DNA from: Maribacter zhoushanensis
Lineage (GTDB): Bacteria; Bacteroidota; Bacteroidia; Flavobacteriales; Flavobacteriaceae
DNA length: 64,000 nucleotides
Assembly (NCBI RefSeq): GCF_029350975.1
Contig: NZ_JARKMR010000004.1
Coordinates: forward strand, 62,001-126,000
Direction of reading: 5' to 3'
The notes under the pieces are model-generated. The model did no database searches, was not told where the DNA came from, and saw only the letters and a program-made list of their open reading frames with translations. The first letter of the stretch is position 1. Each line of letters starts with the position of its first letter. The translations under genes and the position numbers were made by a program. Shown piece by piece: positions 62,630 through 64,000 of the stretch.

Positions 62630-64000
62630 ATGAAAAATCTGATTTCAGAAAGGGTAGCGGATTTTATTAAAAACTATCCGCCTTTTAATGTTCTTGACAG
62701 CAATTCTTTATTTGAATTGGCTGAACAAGTGTTAATCGTTTACAAAGAAAAAAACAGCATTATTTTCTCCGTAGACGAACCTCAGCATACTCATTTTTAC
62801 ATAGTACATAAAGGTGCGGTTACCTTAAACAATACGGCAACATCAAATATTCTTGACTATTGTGATGAAGGAGATATATTTGGGTTACGTCCACTTTTTG
62901 CTAATGAAAACTACAAGTTAGAAGCAAGAGCCCATGAAGAATGTATTCTTTACGGAATACCTATTAACATCTTTAAACCCATTGCAAAGAAGAATGATCA
63001 AGTAACTATTTTCTTGATGGAGAGTTTTGCCTCTAACACCCGTAATCCGTATGCCAAAAATCAGAAAGGACAACTTTATGATTACGAAGGTGAAGAGGAG
63101 GTTACTAAAGAGGTGGTGCTGCCAGATTTACAATTAGCCAGCTATTCAAAAAAATTGATAACCTGTTCCACAAGAACCACTATTAAAAAGGCTGCCGATA
63201 TTATGTCCAAAAAGAAAATTGGATCCATATTGGTCACCAGCAAAGATTTACCTGTCGGAATTATAACAGATAAAGATTTTAGAAACAAAGTAATATCTGG
63301 CGAACAACCCATAGACGCATCGGTGAAATCAATTATGTCTACTCCTGTAATCACCTATCCTAAAAATCTTACGATTACACAGGCACAAATGGCAATGATG
63401 AAAAGTAATATCAGTCATTTGATTATTACGGAAGACGGAACACCAAATTCTTCTGCATTAGGTATTTTATCTAAACATGATGTAATGGTATCCTTGGGAG
63501 ATAATCCCGCGGTATTGGTAAAAGCTATTAAACGCACCTCTCGTATTAAGAAAATTAAACAGATCAGAAAGAGTGTGATGGTACTTTTAACCGGGTATTT
63601 AGAGCAAAACATTCCATTGGGGTTGATTGCCAAAATTATTTCTGAATTAAATGATACGTGTATTAAGCAGGTAGTACAAATATCCCTTGCAAAAATGGAT
63701 ACTCCGCCGCCCGTAAAATTTGCATGGCTAGCGCTGGGTAGTCAAGGTAGAAGCGAACAACTTTTACACACAGATCAAGATAATGCCTTAGTGTTTGAAA
63801 ATGTGCCTGAAGAAGATTTATCAAAGACAACTACTTACTTTCTTGAACTTTCTAAACATATTACCAAAGGGTTAAATACCATAGGATATGAATATTGCCC
63901 CGCAGATATGATGGCTTCTAACCCTAAATGGTGTTTAAGTCTAGAAGAATGGAAAAACAAATTATCATACTGGATCGGTAACCCAGGACCAAATGAGGTT
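62630..64000 (+). CDS. cNMP-binding/CBS/DUF294 nucleotidyltransferase-like protein, 3' end missing
   Basis: Open from the ATG at 62630 to the window end (457 codons, no stop). Order: cyclic-nucleotide-binding-like domain (about 15-135) with FYIVHKGAVTLNN and CDEGDIFGLRPLFANENYKL; two CBS domains (about 165-295) with KKIGSILVTSKDLPVGIITD and SHLIITEDGTPNSSALGILS. A DUF294 nucleotidyltransferase-like region follows (from about 300) with FAWLALGSQGRSEQLLHTDQ and DNALVF, which keeps the GS...D.D pattern. Such proteins are thought to sense nucleotides and signal, or control transporters; the exact role is unknown. A -10-like TAACTTTA lies about 5-12 bases before the ATG. A partial protein. Confidence 0.85.
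   Translation, partial: MKNLISERVADFIKNYPPFNVLDSNSLFELAEQVLIVYKEKNSIIFSVDEPQHTHFYIVHKGAVTLNNTATSNILDYCDEGDIFGLRPLFANENYKLEARAHEECILYGIPINIFKPIAKKNDQVTIFLMESFASNTRNPYAKNQKGQLYDYEGEEEVTKEVVLPDLQLASYSKKLITCSTRTTIKKAADIMSKKKIGSILVTSKDLPVGIITDKDFRNKVISGEQPIDASVKSIMSTPVITYPKNLTITQAQMAMMKSNISHLIITEDGTPNSSALGILSKHDVMVSLGDNPAVLVKAIKRTSRIKKIKQIRKSVMVLLTGYLEQNIPLGLIAKIISELNDTCIKQVVQISLAKMDTPPPVKFAWLALGSQGRSEQLLHTDQDNALVFENVPEEDLSKTTTYFLELSKHITKGLNTIGYEYCPADMMASNPKWCLSLEEWKNKLSYWIGNPGPNEV

Overview
The window reads as chromosomal DNA of a marine-type member of the Flavobacteriaceae (Bacteroidota). The evidence is low GC, TAnnTTTG-type -10 elements, almost no Shine-Dalgarno sequences at gene starts, many short coupled overlaps, and characteristic families: CarboxypepD_reg/TonB plug proteins, OmpA, DUF4834, DUF2853, a TPR histidine kinase with a LytTR regulator, and a complete-looking menaquinone block. 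A genus such as Maribacter or Zobellia is a guess, not a demonstration. I see no tRNA, rRNA, CRISPR array, transposase, integrase or attachment site. The window looks like stable core chromosome with a few lineage-specific loci.

Layout. 0-6.7 kb: end of a flippase gene, a GT4 glycosyltransferase, a YfhO membrane protein and a DUF4834 protein (minus strand), then an outer-membrane protein and a GNAT-fold protein (plus). 6.8-11.3 kb: a serine-palmitoyltransferase-like enzyme and a cysteine-synthase-like enzyme, together likely to make the sulfonolipid base capnine, and oligopeptidase B. 11.4-17.8 kb: YbaB, a thioredoxin, an OmpA protein with 23-residue repeats, a YegP-like protein, threonine aldolase and a secreted metzincin. 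17.9-21.3 kb: a three-gene cassette (circularly permuted ATP-grasp, alpha-E, transglutaminase). 21.3-32.1 kb: prfB with its programmed frameshift, ArsC, a secreted Gly/Tyr-rich protein next to a TonB-dependent receptor, fumarase, a coiled-coil protein, GNAT, a metallo-beta-lactamase lipoprotein and EttA, plus two short membrane-protein genes (57 and 58 codons). 32.2-34.9 kb: a Gfo/Idh/MocA dehydrogenase and an acyl-CoA carboxylase beta subunit.

35.0-43.3 kb is the most unusual stretch. It holds three exported proteins that each carry a carboxypeptidase-like regulatory domain followed by a TonB-receptor-type plug domain but no beta-barrel. Two are tandem paralogues with plug, TPR and a DUF2135-like C-terminal domain. 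The third fuses the plug to a von Willebrand factor A module. A secreted M24 aminopeptidase lies between them. 43.4-56.8 kb holds menE, menC, menA, menD, menF and a MenI-type thioesterase. They are interleaved with a CPBP protease, a sensor kinase/LytTR pair, a SPOR-like protein, CvfB and DUF2853. No menB and no clear menH are present. The 402-base gap upstream of the kinase carries 9-base repeats spaced like a LytTR operator. 56.8-64 kb: an alpha/beta hydrolase, GNAT, a secreted YD-like protein, dnaK with an inverted-repeat promoter region, serine dehydratase, and a cNMP/CBS/DUF294 protein cut by the window end.

How the genes fit together: the men genes supply menaquinone for respiration; the two PLP enzymes feed envelope sulfonolipid, which has been linked to gliding in flavobacteria; the first genes concern cell-surface glycans; and the 35-43 kb locus is a candidate uncharacterised envelope assembly built from repurposed TonB-plug domains.
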